A DNA stretch of 64,000 nt from Amoebophrya sp. A120 (Eukaryota > Sar > Dinophyceae > Syndiniales > Amoebophryaceae). A program made the position numbers and the translations under genes. Shown in pieces: positions 1 through 11,173 of this stretch. The notes beneath the pieces are model-generated. The model saw only the letters and a program-made list of their open reading frames with translations, did not search any database and had not been told where the DNA came from. Within the stretch, counting starts at the first letter, position 1, and every line of letters begins with the position of its first letter. The stretch is taken from assembly GCA_905178155.1 (NCBI GenBank), contig CAJINV010000001.1, positions 11,443,571 to 11,507,570 on the forward strand, in the 5' to 3' direction.

Positions 1-470
1 GAAAGGAGCTGCTCGGTGAGATTCTTGATTTCGTAGTAGGTGAAGCTGTGGATTTTGAGCAGGTTGCAAATCTCGTGGGGCATGTACTCCATAACCAGGC
101 AGAAAGTGCCCGCGAGACTCTCCTCAATCGTGCCGGGCCCACCGCCTGAAACCGATACGACTTCGTACACTTTCACGATGTTCGGGTGCTGCAGCTGCTG
201 TAAAATCGTGATCTCTCGCAACGCCTGCAGCGGAAAACCGGAGGTTTGCGATTTCACACACTTCAACTGCTTCAGTGCGACAATCTCGCGATTTCCGTAC
301 AGGCACTGTCCGCGAAAGACAATGCCGTACGTGCCTTCGGATATCTTGTGAATCTTCCGGTAACTCGTATCCAGACTTCGGCAGCCCTGGGCCAGCTGCA
401 CTCGTTGTGAGGGTGCGCTCGCGCCCGAAGAGGGCGCGGCGCTCAGTTGCTGCGGTGGAGGAGGGGGCAT
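1..470 (-). CDS. CDK-like Ser/Thr protein kinase, N-terminal part (partial)
   Basis: The reading frame is open from an ATG at 470 to the left edge of the window, so the gene is cut. A short Pro/Ser/Ala-rich leader is followed by the start of a kinase domain: the glycine loop reads ISEGTYGIVFRG, the ATP-binding lysine is in VALKQLK, then GFPLQALREI and LQHPNIVKVYEVV, and the hinge LVMEYM. An SEGTYG loop together with a GFPL..REI helix is typical of the CDK10/CDK11 branch of cyclin-dependent kinases, which act in transcription, splicing or cell-cycle control. The helix takes the place of PSTAIRE. The catalytic loop and activation segment lie outside the window, so activity and exact subfamily cannot be judged. 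The gene points the same way as nearly all its neighbours. Confidence 0.8.
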   Translation of the reverse strand, partial: MPPPPPQQLSAAPSSGASAPSQRVQLAQGCRSLDTSYRKIHKISEGTYGIVFRGQCLYGNREIVALKQLKCVKSQTSGFPLQALREITILQQLQHPNIVKVYEVVSVSGGGPGTIEESLAGTFCLVMEYMPHEICNLLKIHSFTYYEIKNLTEQLL

Positions 471-1341
471 GGTCGGCGCAAAAAAACGGGGTCGTGGGGT
501 ACACGACGAATCTTCGCTAGTGTCGCCGTTTGTGGTCGTGAAACTCGAAAATGAAACTGGAAAAGGAGGAGGTGGAGGACAACATCTTAACTGACTCACA
601 TGAAATTAGCGTATTTGATACACGACAGCTAGGCAGCTACTAAGTACTAAGTAGCCGATACTACCACTCGATACAACTACCTAGTTTTTTTTCTAGTACT
701 ACGTCTACGCACTAGGGACGTATATAATATCCACCCGCGCAAAGTGGTGTCGTCGTTTCACAGGCTCTAGTCGTAGTCCCTGGACTCCTCGTCGTGCATA
801 AATATTCATACGAGGGTGCGCACGATACACAATCTAGCGCTAGCCACACGTACTAATAGACGCGGCGTGGGATCGTGGTGCAATTCCTTCGCGAATTGGA
901 TCTTGGTGAAATGCTAGTACATAGTGGTAATCGTTTTTCATGATCTCGAAATCGAAAATGATTGGTGCAATGATCGTTGCCTAGCAGTATTGAATACCAC
1001 CAATGATTGTCTTTAGCGATTCTGGTTTAGGCTGATTCTGAATAGACCACGACCAGCTACTTTCGCGTATGAAAAAAGCCATACAAGTACGAGAGATCAT
1101 GGCACAAAACGAACTTCGGACGATGTTATTTTTCGCTCTTTTTCTTAATTCTGCTGGGTTCGGAGAAATCAAATTTACTTTTCGTCACTGGTGATACTGA
1201 TACCGGGTCCGGGACTCCTTCAAAACAGAAATCAATAGTTTTCCTTGTCACACTGACACCACGCACACGACGCAGTCAGCGTAGGTCTACTTCAGGCTGC
1301 GGCCGCGTAGGTCTACTTCATCTTCAGAACTTCACCGAGCA
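471..1341. other. Intergenic stretch with a short direct repeat
   Basis: No convincing coding region was seen in either direction. It is AT-richer than the flanking genes and should contain the promoter of the CDK-like kinase and the 3' end of the phosphoribosyltransferase gene. A 16-bp direct repeat (GCGTAGGTCTACTTCA) occurs at 1279-1294 and 1305-1320, separated by a GC-rich spacer. Confidence 0.5.
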
Positions 1342-4019
1342 CTACAATTTCGAAGTTGAATGTTTCGCCATCGTCTTGCGCTGAATGTCATGCAGCTGCA
1401 GAAACTCGGGCGATTGCGGGTGTGCGAACATTCGATAGTCGATCCCGCCGAATAAAGTGTCCTCTGCCCAGATCGCGTCCCTTTTGTGTTCGTGCAACAC
1501 GCCTATGAACGGCAGAAGTCGGTATTTCGTGACCGCATCGTTTCCGTAGCCCCCGATCTTTGAAAACGGATCTGCACCCAAGTCTTCCGGCAGCGCGTGG
1601 GCGTAGAGTGGGAGCTCCGGGGTCGGATAACCCAGAAGGACTGTGTTTTTATTCTGAAGTGCCGCCGTATTTCCGATCAGCCTCATGTCCTCCGCTCGGG
1701 GAGTCAGCAACGCGGCACAGGTAATGGACGAAACCCCGCGTTTTCCGAGAAGTTCGCACAGTAACCGCATGCTCCGCCCGCGACCCACGGAGTCGTCGAG
1801 CAGGATCACATCGCGACCAGCTACGTTCGTCTGCAGGTCCATCAGGAACGCGGAATGCGACCCTTCGATTCCCGCGGTGATGGATTGCTTGTTGTAGGTG
1901 CTCACGCGGACCCAATCAGGCTCCAGCATTTTTTTCTCCTCGAACAACACAATCCGCAGCACGTCTGCGTGCACGAAGAAGCCGGCGCGGAGGACACACA
2001 CGAGAACCGGTCTCTTTGCATTCAGCACCGCAATCTCGCCGCTCTTCTTCTTGTCTGCGATTCTTTGCGTCACCTTCGCCGCGAGGCTTCTCGAGGCCGT
2101 TTGCAGCTCCGCTTCGGAGAAAATCACTTTCGAGAAGTCTGCTTTGTGGTAGTTGTGGTCAGCGCCTTTTGTATGTGATGTGAGAGCACCGGCGATCTCC
2201 TGGTCTTGTTGTGTCGCGATGCTCGTCAGGCACAAGTGCGCTCGCCAGGTCCAATTCAAAATCTCCAGCTCTAACTCTTCGTGCGCCACCGACGGTCGCT
2301 GTTTTGGGAGCTTGAAGTGCGGAAAAAGGCAAATGGGCTCCACATCATCGTCGTCGCGTACGAAGGAACTGGCCGAAGATTTTGTCCTGCTTTTCGTACC
2401 TTTCGACGAAGCAGCGTCGATACTTGCTGCGGATGTGCTCTCCTGCTTCTCCGCTCCGAAAAGACTGACGAGGCGAATGGTTCGCGCCCCCAATGATTCA
2501 CGCAGAGAGTGCGCGAGCTCCGTTGGATCAGTGATGTGACCCGGCATGCTGCCTAAAATTACCACCACGTCGCGGTGTCGCCATTTCGCGGGATGCTCTC
2601 GTAGATCAATGCTTGCCTTTTCTTGCTCCGCGTTTCTGACTTGCGGCATGACGTCTTGAAGGCTTTCCAGGAAAGAGATGTCGGACTGGACCCCGATCCT
2701 CCCGACTTCGCGCATCCATGTTCGACTTGTATACACTTGCACCACCAAGCCAACAACGTGCGACAGCACAGCTTGTGCTTGTGCATCGCCCGGGATATTA
2801 TGATGATCATCTGCATTTCTACAACTACAACCTCGTTATAAAATATAAACACAAAGATAGAGATTGGCATGTTCGTAAGGTAGCTTCGAGATGAAAAACA
2901 TCGTGTCGAGAAAAGCCGACAAATTTCTGTTCCCAGTCTGCGCTGCTGGTGTGAGTTGCAAGTGTGGGTTTTATTACTGCATACAAGATCGGCGGCGAAA
3001 GCGAAGGCAAACCGGTCATCTCGCAGAACGGGAGCGAAGACCGGTACCGAGCGCCGGTAGTAGAATTTCGACAAGGCAGACGCTGTTTTCGTGATCTTGT
3101 GCGCCAGCAATAGCGGATTGCAGCGCAGTGTCTCGCGGAGGTCCGTCGTAAGGATTTCCTTTTTCTCCATCAGGGCCTTGACGCGTGCTTCGTAGACTTT
3201 TTCGATGACAGAACCTTCATACCCCCTTATTCGGCCCTCATCGACTGCTTGGGGCAAGAATTTCTTGGATAGCACAGGCGAGCCGTACCGCACTGGGGCT
3301 AGAACCGCTGCTGGGGTGAGACCTGGCACGCCCATGGCCTGCTTCGCCTGGACGCAGAGAATGCGCGAGGAAACTTCGTCTTTGACCCGTTTCAAGGCCA
3401 GCAGGTCTGCGGCGACGATTTCAAACTCGACGGTTTGTTCTTGGTGAACCAGGTAGCGTGCAATGTCGGCCAGAGTGGCTTTAACTACTTCTTGTGGAAC
3501 GAGAACAGAGCTGTCGGTGGATGTTGATGAAGCCGTTTCTTTAAGAAGTACAAACGCGGAAACGTACTGCAGCAGGCCCTCGTCTTCCAAAAGTTGTAGC
3601 ACATTGTAAGGAGTTCTCGGAAGTGCAGCTGCAGCGGCGCTGTTTGCTTCTTCTTGTGAAGATGATGAAGCCTTGTTGAGAGGCAATGCAGAGGACATTA
3701 AACCGCGACCTGTAGAAGTGAACATCGCTTTCAGACGTCCGCTACCGCTGACAACCTGCAACTGCGGCGGGTTCGCTGCCTTCTTTTCGTCATCGCCATC
3801 CGGATCATCTCGCGCTATGACGATTTTGATTCCCCGCTGCGCGAGCTCGCGGAAAATGGGACCAACGTCTCCAAACACACGGCCGCTATCCCCACAAAAC
3901 AAGGTATTGCTTCTTCCCGAGAAAACCACGACGGCCGGCGCTCCGGGCGGACGAAATTGCAGCTGCGACACAGACGAAGAAGTACCAGAATGAGCTGCAG
4001 GTCGTGGTCCAGACACCAT
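1342..4019 (-). CDS. HPRT-like phosphoribosyltransferase with long N-terminal extension
   Basis: There are two exons, 4019-2978 and 2810-1342. A GT-AG intron (2811-2977) keeps the frame, and together they encode about 836 residues. An upstream in-frame ATG at 4148 would add 43 residues. The last third carries a type I phosphoribosyltransferase fold: RPVLVCVLRAGFFVHADVL resembles the start of HPRT enzymes, and VILLDDSVGRGRSMRLL is the PRPP-binding loop with its two acidic residues. Such domains transfer the ribose phosphate of PRPP to a purine base or regulate related pathways. The substrate cannot be read from the sequence. The first ~550 residues have no recognised domain. They include a LRELAQRGIKIVIARDDPDGDD stretch and Ser-rich linkers, so this is much longer than a free HPRT of about 220 residues. 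Confidence is high for the fold, low for the specificity. Confidence 0.75.
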
Positions 4020-4539
4020 CTTGTGATGCGAAAACAAGTCTAAGCTGCACTTGTATTGGTATGCTTTGTCGAAGAGACGAAACGCACGACAGTGAATGCG
4101 GGGGAGATACTTCTTGTTCGTAGGAAAGACACCTGAAGGAGAAAACACTCACAATCCCCAAGACTGCAAAACCATAACCCGCACCTGTGACGATTCACAC
4201 CAACTGCTATAATCACACCCCACTCAGCTGGTTTGCGCATCTCTCATCTGGCACGCTCACGCAATAAGAAAACGGTTTGAGGAAACACAATGGGCCGACC
4301 TTTTGCGTTTGCTATACCTATACGTTCGGTATGTTGCCATACGTTCAGCACATTACGTAGTTCATGAAGAACCCGAGAATTTTCTCTAGTACTGTTGCAA
4401 ACGTTCTCGACTTGGACTTGTCTTCGCGTAGGAATCCGACGGCGGGAACCTCATCCATTTCCATGAGCAATCATTGCCTTTGCGATATATCACAAGTCAC
4501 GTGTCTTGAGTAAGTAGTTTTTCTTTTTACCATACAGCC

Positions 4540-5427
4540 TCACACAGAATTTCCCCCTGGTCTTTCGGCGGAGAGGGCTGATGGCCTCGAGCCGAGACCA
4601 GGTTGCGGTGCGCCCGCGGGTGCTCCCCCTGCGTCGTCGTTGAATCTGGCGTGGCCCTGGCCGTCGCGGTTGCCCCCGGGACAGCAGCCCGGACATGTTG
4701 ATTGTTGAATCTGCATGAGCCCCAGCCCGCAAAAGAGGATCCCGAGGAGAATGTACATGACACTCCAGAAGGTACTCGCGTACTCCAAATCGACACAGAA
4801 TATCATCGTGCCGACCCAGAGAATGAAACCGCCCTTGCCGCAGCCGGAGCCGAGAAATGCGGCCTTCTCGTACAATCTTCGCTGCATACCTCCGCACCAT
4901 CCCTCCTTGCCCTCCAGGATAATGATGATGATCGCGAAAATGAAGTTGTACAGGTTTATCAGCAGCCTGATTGCGATTGGATGATTTTGTTTTTCAGTAT
5001 AGAATACGGACAGACTGTCAACATTTTCAGGAGTTCCAAGAAAAGAAAAAGCTGAAAAGAAAGAACCCAACATGGCGAAAAAGTGTGAGCGGCCGTACTA
5101 GCATGATTAGCAAACAACAAAAATTCAGAAATAATACTGTCCTGGCTTGAAGACTGCGAAGACACTGATGAAACCTATGAAGGAAAACAGTGCGAGAAGC
5201 GTGGCTCCCACCAGCAGGGCTACGCGCAGGCTTGTTGGATTTTCTTCCACATATAGTTTCAACTCGATTATGCCGCTTTTTGCCTTTTGTGCCGCGCCCT
5301 GGGCTGCGTTCGCGGCGTAATCTGTGTTGCATAGTTTCAGAGTGTCTAGTTGTTCATTAATTTTGGAATGATTATTGCCAGCGAGCGGTGGCCACAGTTT
5401 CAAACACTTTTGGTAGGAGAAGTACAC
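4540..5427 (-). CDS. Multi-spanning membrane protein, COPI-associated (TVP15-like) type
   Basis: There are two exons, about 5427-5147 and 5045-4540. The intron starts at a GTATTA donor (near 5146). Two acceptors (GACAG and ATCAG) both keep the frame, so the 3' border is not fixed. Four hydrophobic segments are visible: VALLVGATLLALFSFIGF in exon 1; then LLINLYNFIFAIIIIILEG, a GGFILWVGTMIF segment and TFWSVMYILLGILFCGLGL in exon 2. A helix pair ending in E(G) followed by a basic patch, a FLGSG..KGG-like turn and a GT..F helix resembles the COPI_assoc/TVP15 family of Golgi membrane proteins. The protein ends in a soluble Gly/Pro-rich tail. The family assignment comes from pattern memory only. 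Confidence 0.55.
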
Positions 5428-6328
5428 ATTCCAATCATGCGTCGAAAAAAAAGAACGTAAGTACTTCGCCCGACGCGCTGCGCATATGGATTCGTTGCGA
5501 GGTTTTGAGCAGCCGATCCAGACATCGTCCTGTTACAAAAACCTCTTCAGTATGTTGAGTGTCGTGACGCAGGTAGAAGTGCTGCAATCTTCCCAGCAGC
5601 AACCACGTTGCACTACCAGCCTTCCGTGTCCGTGACCAGGCTCCGCATCGCAATTGATTCGCAGACACAGCAAAGGAGGGTGTGCTCAAACTCGACGCGA
5701 GCTGTCGACGAGCGGAAGAAAAACCAAACGACAATGAGTCTATGCTTCAATCTTGCCTTTCCTGAGCTGTACTCAAAGTTTGTGCAACGACAACCAGTAG
5801 GAAAACGAACAGGAGTGTGCAAGAAACAAATGGTGTGTGTAAAAAAATTTAGCTTTGAGTTTGATTTTGAAATGGCAGGAACGTAAAAGAAAACTAGTGA
5901 GAATCGATACAAATACACAAAATTAAGCGGGATATTTCGTGTGAAGCAACGGGGGGACTGGCTTGACTTTGAAGAAATAAAAGACCAATAGCTAATTTCA
6001 TCCTTTACACGACACATTGCATCGACCGACCTGATTCGCCTGTCTGTGAGATGACGGCATGATGTCATCAAAATCTCACGAATCTTCGTTGCATGCTCAA
6101 ATGCTTCAATTTCGAAAATCGTTGCAGCCTTTTTACGCCACACTGCACTTGGGATACAAGTTCAAGTTTTGGTCCTGTTCCTGTCTCAACTTTACCATCG
6201 TAAACAGCTCTACTTTAGTGGGAAAAGAAAATGGGTCTCGTCGGCACCGCTCCGGGTCCCAGTCGCTTGAAACTGAACCACATAAAGAATCCTGAACGCG
6301 TAATCCTGAACGCGTCCTGCATCTATCC
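5428..6328. other. Intergenic stretch without a supported gene
   Basis: Open frames here are short, overlap each other in antisense and show no protein-like composition. A minus-strand frame at 5435-5734 could be an upstream exon of the membrane-protein gene but has no supporting splice sites that I could place. Confidence 0.4.
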
Positions 6329-7284
6329 TCACGCTTCGTTGTCGGCAGCCTGCTGCCACGCGGGCTGGGCGTTCGCGACAGACTCGGCTACCTTGTAGTA
6401 CCGCTGTGCCTGGCTCTTTTTCGCGTTCGCCTCGGCCAAAGTGCGGTGCGCCCACACCATCGCGCCTTCCGGATTCGGAACTTCCCGCTTGCTGGCCCGC
6501 TCCGCCTCGAAGCGTGCCTTGCGCAGCAATTTTTTCGCGTCGGTCATCTGCTGCACCGCCATGCCGGAGTACGTACTTGCCACCTCGCTGGCCCGGTCGG
6601 CCATCCCCTGCAGGTACTTTGCGTAGTCTGACTTCGAGGTCTGCGGCGGCCCCGCGCTCTTCTTCGCCAGCTCCTGCTTCTCCGCGAGCGCGCTCTCCTG
6701 CTCCTTGTACCAGGCCTCGCCCGCAGCGCGAATCGCTTTCACCGCACCCTCTGCTTTAGCCTTGGCCTTTGCCGCCCTGACAGGTGATTGGTTTGACTAC
6801 AGATCCCGCTTTCAGTCTCGATCTCGAGCCCGATTAACAACGAAGAACAACTTCTCTGTTTCAAGAAAAAAACGAAGACAACGCACAGAAGCGACATCAA
6901 TATCATTTCAGTCAGAAAGAAATACGCCTCTTCCTTGCTGGACTCTGCGACTTTTTTCGCGTCCAGCACGAGCGCTTTCGCCTTCGCTTCACTCGCCTCG
7001 GCAGCCGCAACCAGCGGGGCGAGAGCATCGGACACTGCTTGCTGCTTCCCGACGGAAGCTTTTGCAGTGTCGACGCTCTTCTGCATGATTTGCAGCGCAG
7101 TGTTAACTTTCGCTAGTGTGGAGTCGTGCCAAGCAGCAGCGCGCTCTTCATCATTGAGAAGATGTGACGGGTCGTGCATGTAGTCCGTGTCAATCGAGGA
7201 CGTTATCGCGCGCGAGACAACTCCTGGAAGGGTGCAGGCAAAAAAGGCAGCCCACGCCCTCGGAACCCGAATCGATGCTGCCAT
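6329..7284 (-). CDS. Secreted Ala/Lys-rich coiled-coil protein
   Basis: There are two exons, 7284-6927 and 6776-6329, joined across a 150-nt GT-AG intron (6777-6926) that keeps the frame. They encode about 268 residues. The chosen ATG at 7284 begins MAASIRVPRAWAAFFACTLP, a plausible signal peptide; the frame is open further upstream to 7431 but that extension is very basic. The mature part is helical and rich in Ala, Lys and Glu, with heptad-like stretches (SVDTAKASVGKQQAVSDALA, then an AAKAKAKAEGAVKAI run) typical of long coiled coils. No enzymatic motif is seen. It could be a surface, vesicular or extrusome structural protein in a parasitic or predatory alveolate. That role is inference. 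Confidence 0.7.
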
Positions 7285-8039
7285 CCCGCCCTGCACTCTT
7301 GCTTGGAGTTCTCCGTGGACTGCGCTTTGCTGTTGAGGCCATCTTTTGCGTTTGACCTTCATGGTCTTTTCGCAGCCTCTCCCCCTTCTATGTTTGTGTT
7401 CATTACGCTCGACGGTGTTGCCATGCGTCATTCCACTGCAGAACCACTCTCTACTCTCTTTTGTCTCTTGCTTTCGTCCGCAAGACTGAGACAGAACACT
7501 TCAAATAAGCAACTGCATTCTTCCAAGCCCGCCGAGAGAGCGAGCGGATGCCACGACATCCCCTTTATTGGTTTCGTCATTCATTGTCTTGTGCGCTCGA
7601 GCAGTTTGATACATGACAACTACGTGGCGTCCACGTTTTATCGCGATGACATTCTTGTTGTGGCCGTGACATCGAAACTGTGTACTACCTTTAACTTGTT
7701 GAACGTGACAAAAATAAATGTTTGTTTTGGAAGATCTTCATTTTCCTCATTTGTACATTTATGTGACTTATGGGTTTCAGAGTTTCCAGCAAAATTCAAA
7801 GTTCTAGTCCGCATCTTCTGCTTCACTAATTCTTTTTTTCTTCTTCAGGTGTAGGTAAAGTCTTCAATTAGAATTTCTGGTGTCATTTTTTAGCGGTAGT
7901 GTACGTAGTAGACAAAAACTCTTTTCTCGTCGGAAGATCGATTTCTTAATCGAAGAAAACGGCACAACTCCGACCGTAGACGTAGTTTAAAGCAGGCCCT
8001 CCCATTTTGCACGCCAGAAGCCGCGAAGATCAACTCTTG
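7285..8039. other. Intergenic stretch without a supported gene
   Basis: The plus-strand frame 7174-7854 partly mirrors the coding exon of the neighbouring minus-strand gene and has no recognisable protein character beyond it. The stretch after 7600 is AT-rich and probably holds the promoter of the coiled-coil gene and the 3' flank of the next. Confidence 0.4.
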
Positions 8040-8965
8040 CTACACCATTGTAGTTCGCAAGTTTTGCTCCGAAAGCACTCGCGGCATCTCGGATTTGACG
8101 TCAAACTTCTGTGCGGACCAGCGATTTTCGGTGTGACTTGGGAGCCAGCTGGATATCCCACCGGGGTAGCGGACGGGTAGCATGTTGCACCCGTACTTGT
8201 TCAACTTCCAATTCGTGCCCACAGGAAAGCGACCCGGCGCACTGTGTCGAGGTTATTTTTTATCTAGAGGGTGAAACGAGAACAACAACCGGACAGAACG
8301 AACGATCCGCGTGTGAAATGAAAGTGAAACGGAACGGAAGTACTTGAAAACAAAACCATATCATGTTTTTCTTTTTCAGGTGTGCCAACTCAGGGTCGGT
8401 AGTCGTACCACTACATGCACAAGAAGAAAGTTGCATTATATGTCAGACAGGAACAAGTAGCGCAATACAGTCTGCTGTCGTTGACTCGGTACACCACCGG
8501 CGGTGCCCGCGAGGAGAAATTGATCACTTTGTTCTTATTGCTGGTGGGCATGTGTCGGCGCTGTGCGTCCTCCGCAAAACACTCTTGTCTAGAGTGGAAG
8601 TGGTCGGCGTCCCTGGAGTGGCGGAACCCGAATCTCTGCCCCGGGCCTGTCCAGGTAGCGAGAAAATCCGGCCCCGATTTGGTGGGCAGCGAGTGTCTGC
8701 TTGCAGTGGGGCCGTGCGAACCGCAATCGGACTCGGACATCCACGCCCGATTTCCGAAGGTGTTGTTCCGCTCTTCCAGGACCCTGGACACGGAGTGGTC
8801 AATCTCGCGGGAGTCGTACGGAAGTTTGCTGCGTATCGTCGATCTTAAACTGCCCATACTGTCGCTCTTCATGGTGCTGGAAAAACTCGTCTCCGGTTGG
8901 GGAAGAAACTCGTCCTGCGGCCGGTACGGCTGCTTCCCCGCCGGCGCCGCGTGGTCGGCATACAT
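8040..8965 (-). CDS. Small conserved-looking protein of unknown function
   Basis: There are two exons, 8965-8469 and 8241-8040. Donor AGACT|GTATTG and acceptor CACAG|TGCGCC keep the frame and give about 232 residues. Composition is tyrosine-, proline-, serine- and histidine-rich with short motifs such as PYRPQDEFLPQPETS, KLPYDSREIDHSVSRVL, SSRAPPVVYRVNDSRLAPGR and LPVRYPGGISSWLP. This is the style of microtubule-inner or flagellar accessory proteins, though I cannot name the family. The ATG at 8965 is the first in a good frame. The frame stays open to 9070, and an exon at 9728-9830 could belong upstream, so the start is uncertain. Confidence 0.55.
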
Positions 8966-9727
8966 AATGTTGAGTCCTCTTTTGTTTCTTAGCAGTGGCA
9001 CTACTAAAACGGGCGACGCAGTAACTGTAAATGTTTTCTCTCTTGACTTTGACAGGTCTGCTCCAGGCACGTTTTACATACAGCATTTCTTTGCTGAAGC
9101 CACGGCTCCGAATAACACCAAAAGCAAAAAACTAAGAATAAGTACAAACAGAAACACGTGGCTACCCATGTTGACGATTGTAAACCGAAGGTGGACCCAT
9201 CAAAAACACGGACGCCCCTTCTATACTCTTGGCTGGAGTCTGTCAGGGGCATCTGAGCAGCCAGAACCGATCATAATATCCACGATCACGACCCGCTAAC
9301 CAATGTGTTCGACACGGACGATCATCGCTTGCCGAAGCAGAAAAGAGCAGCACATCAAAAACGAGATCGCGAAATGCTAACCGATAAAGATAATGCAGGA
9401 GCACTAACCGATGACTGGTTTGTGGTTTCTGCTGCAAGAACTTCAACAAAAAAACAATCCGCGAAGCAAGAGCGTTGACAAGGAGTATCTGAGCCCCAAA
9501 CTTCATCAATTTCTCTTAAGAGGGAAGCACAAGTCTGAAGCACTTATATTTTTTCAATTTCAGCAGGCGACGGCAACCACTTCACCAATAATCTGTTCTT
9601 GAAAATCATGTGCTTCGTGTTTACTACAGAAGACCTTTCGGCTACTAAAGTGTGAGCAGAGCCGGAAGTTGACTGCTGTTCATCAGCATCGACGACCACA
9701 TCACGCCACCAGCTTTACACGCCTCAC

Positions 9728-9830
9728 CAAGACCCCTCGTTGGATCTTGTCGAGCGTATGGCCCATGTAGGGGGCCCGCCCGTTCGGGAATTCCGCACAG
9801 TATTTGTAAATCCACGAGGGATTTTTCGAG
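9728..9830 (-). CDS. Candidate internal exon (Trp/Tyr-rich)
   Basis: This short open stretch sits between a CTGAAG acceptor and a TTG|GTGAGG donor. It reads as KNPSWIYKYCAEFPNG followed by RAPYMGHTLDKIQRGVL, which looks like real protein rather than antisense. It may be an upstream exon of the gene ending at 8040, but the phase to that gene could not be closed. A 12-bp sequence CTCGAAAAATCC is repeated at its 5' end, so that part may be a small tandem duplication. It is isolated and could also be a relic. Confidence 0.3.
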
Positions 9831-10795
9831 CTTCAGCTGGTAGGATTTTTCGAGGCCAAGTCGTTACCGTCGTGTTTATCACAGGGACCAAGAGAGCATG
9901 GGGTGGCAATAAATAAGACATCTCTAGGTCCTTAGTATCATACATCTTAACTCACATAATAAGTTGGTGAATTTCTCCTGATTAGCTTCGAAACCAGCAA
10001 AATTGTTGGTCTATATCAAAAGCTGCACATCAAAAAAGCATCAATATCTACAGTGGAAGGAGTGGCTAGATGCAACGGCATTATTCAAACAAAATTATAC
10101 ATTCAAAACACAAAAAAAATCTGGTGAAACCCTGTTTGTTTGTACGAACTACAAACCTTTACCTTATGCTCCACGTTTCTCGCTGATCTGGTTGACGAAA
10201 AAAGCTGTTAAAATACTGAAAAAGTGTTCGCGATCTGTTGCTCGAGCCTCACGGAACTGGAACAACTCGCATTGTATTTTTACAAGCATATCTTGTCCGG
10301 AAAAGAAGACTTTATCGTACCTTGATCTTTATCCTGCGATCTTCCGTAGGTATACAATTAGATAAAAATTTTCAGTTTGCAGCTCGTGTTTGCGTTTCAA
10401 AGAAGTTCGAGGCTTTAGCTCAACAAGCTCGTCTTTGCGACTAGATATTCTTTTCGATCCAAATTCAGAACAAATCCTCTTTCGCACAGCAGTTACTAAC
10501 TGATTCTCACCCACTGACAGGCATCGTTTCCGTCCGAGCAGGACCAGCTGGCACAACAAGTCACTGCTGGGCAATTACACTTTACTTAGGCTGCAGAGAC
10601 TAGCTACATGAGCGATTGATTTTTATTTCTGGCAGTCTCGGTTTTCGAAGCTCACGGACTTTCCCTAGTGTCGGTTTCAAATCGTACAGAATGGTAGAAA
10701 GAAAAATCTGTTGACGCTGATAAATTTGTTCGCTTTGCAGGGTTGCTCAGGGTCAATGAAGCAAAGCTCATACGCAGAGAAAATCTCTGTCAGCT
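9831..10795. other. AT-rich stretch without a supported gene
   Basis: Only short, uninformative frames on both strands. The right end borders the possible terminal exon (10796-10925) of the module gene upstream on the minus strand. Confidence 0.4.
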
Positions 10796-11173
10796 TTAGT
10801 CACTGATAGTCCCACGTCGCTCGTCAACGTCGGGAAGCAGCATGGGCTCAAGGAGGGGCTTGAAAGCGGCGATGATCCTTGGGTCGGTTCTGGCGTTAAA
10901 GGACCATATGCAGGAATAAAGAGTGGATGACGACAGGGATACACGATATGACGAAAAATTTCCGCACCAGTGCGACACATATTGTTGGATCAGACTAAAT
11001 GTTCAGGCCCAGGCCCGCGGCCGGGTCGCATTTTCACAAAACAACAACAGTACTCGCAGGGTGTTCAGATGAAATGCGACTATCAATACCCAGTATCTGA
11101 GTCACAATATACATCAACGATGCGCACGTCTACACGAAGCGCTCACAAGGCTTGCCTAATCGTCATCCTACTC

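Noticed and set aside
7174-7854. Plus-strand 226-residue frame
   Set aside because: Its first half is antisense to the signal-peptide exon of the coiled-coil gene and the remainder is AT-rich non-coding sequence.
8040-8965. Pierce1-like flagellar microtubule inner protein
   Set aside because: The SSRAPPVVYR segment is only vaguely similar and the rest does not align convincingly, so no family was assigned.
8415-9299. Plus-strand 294-residue frame
   Set aside because: Overlaps a minus-strand gene whose exons join in phase; the plus frame lacks a coherent domain pattern.
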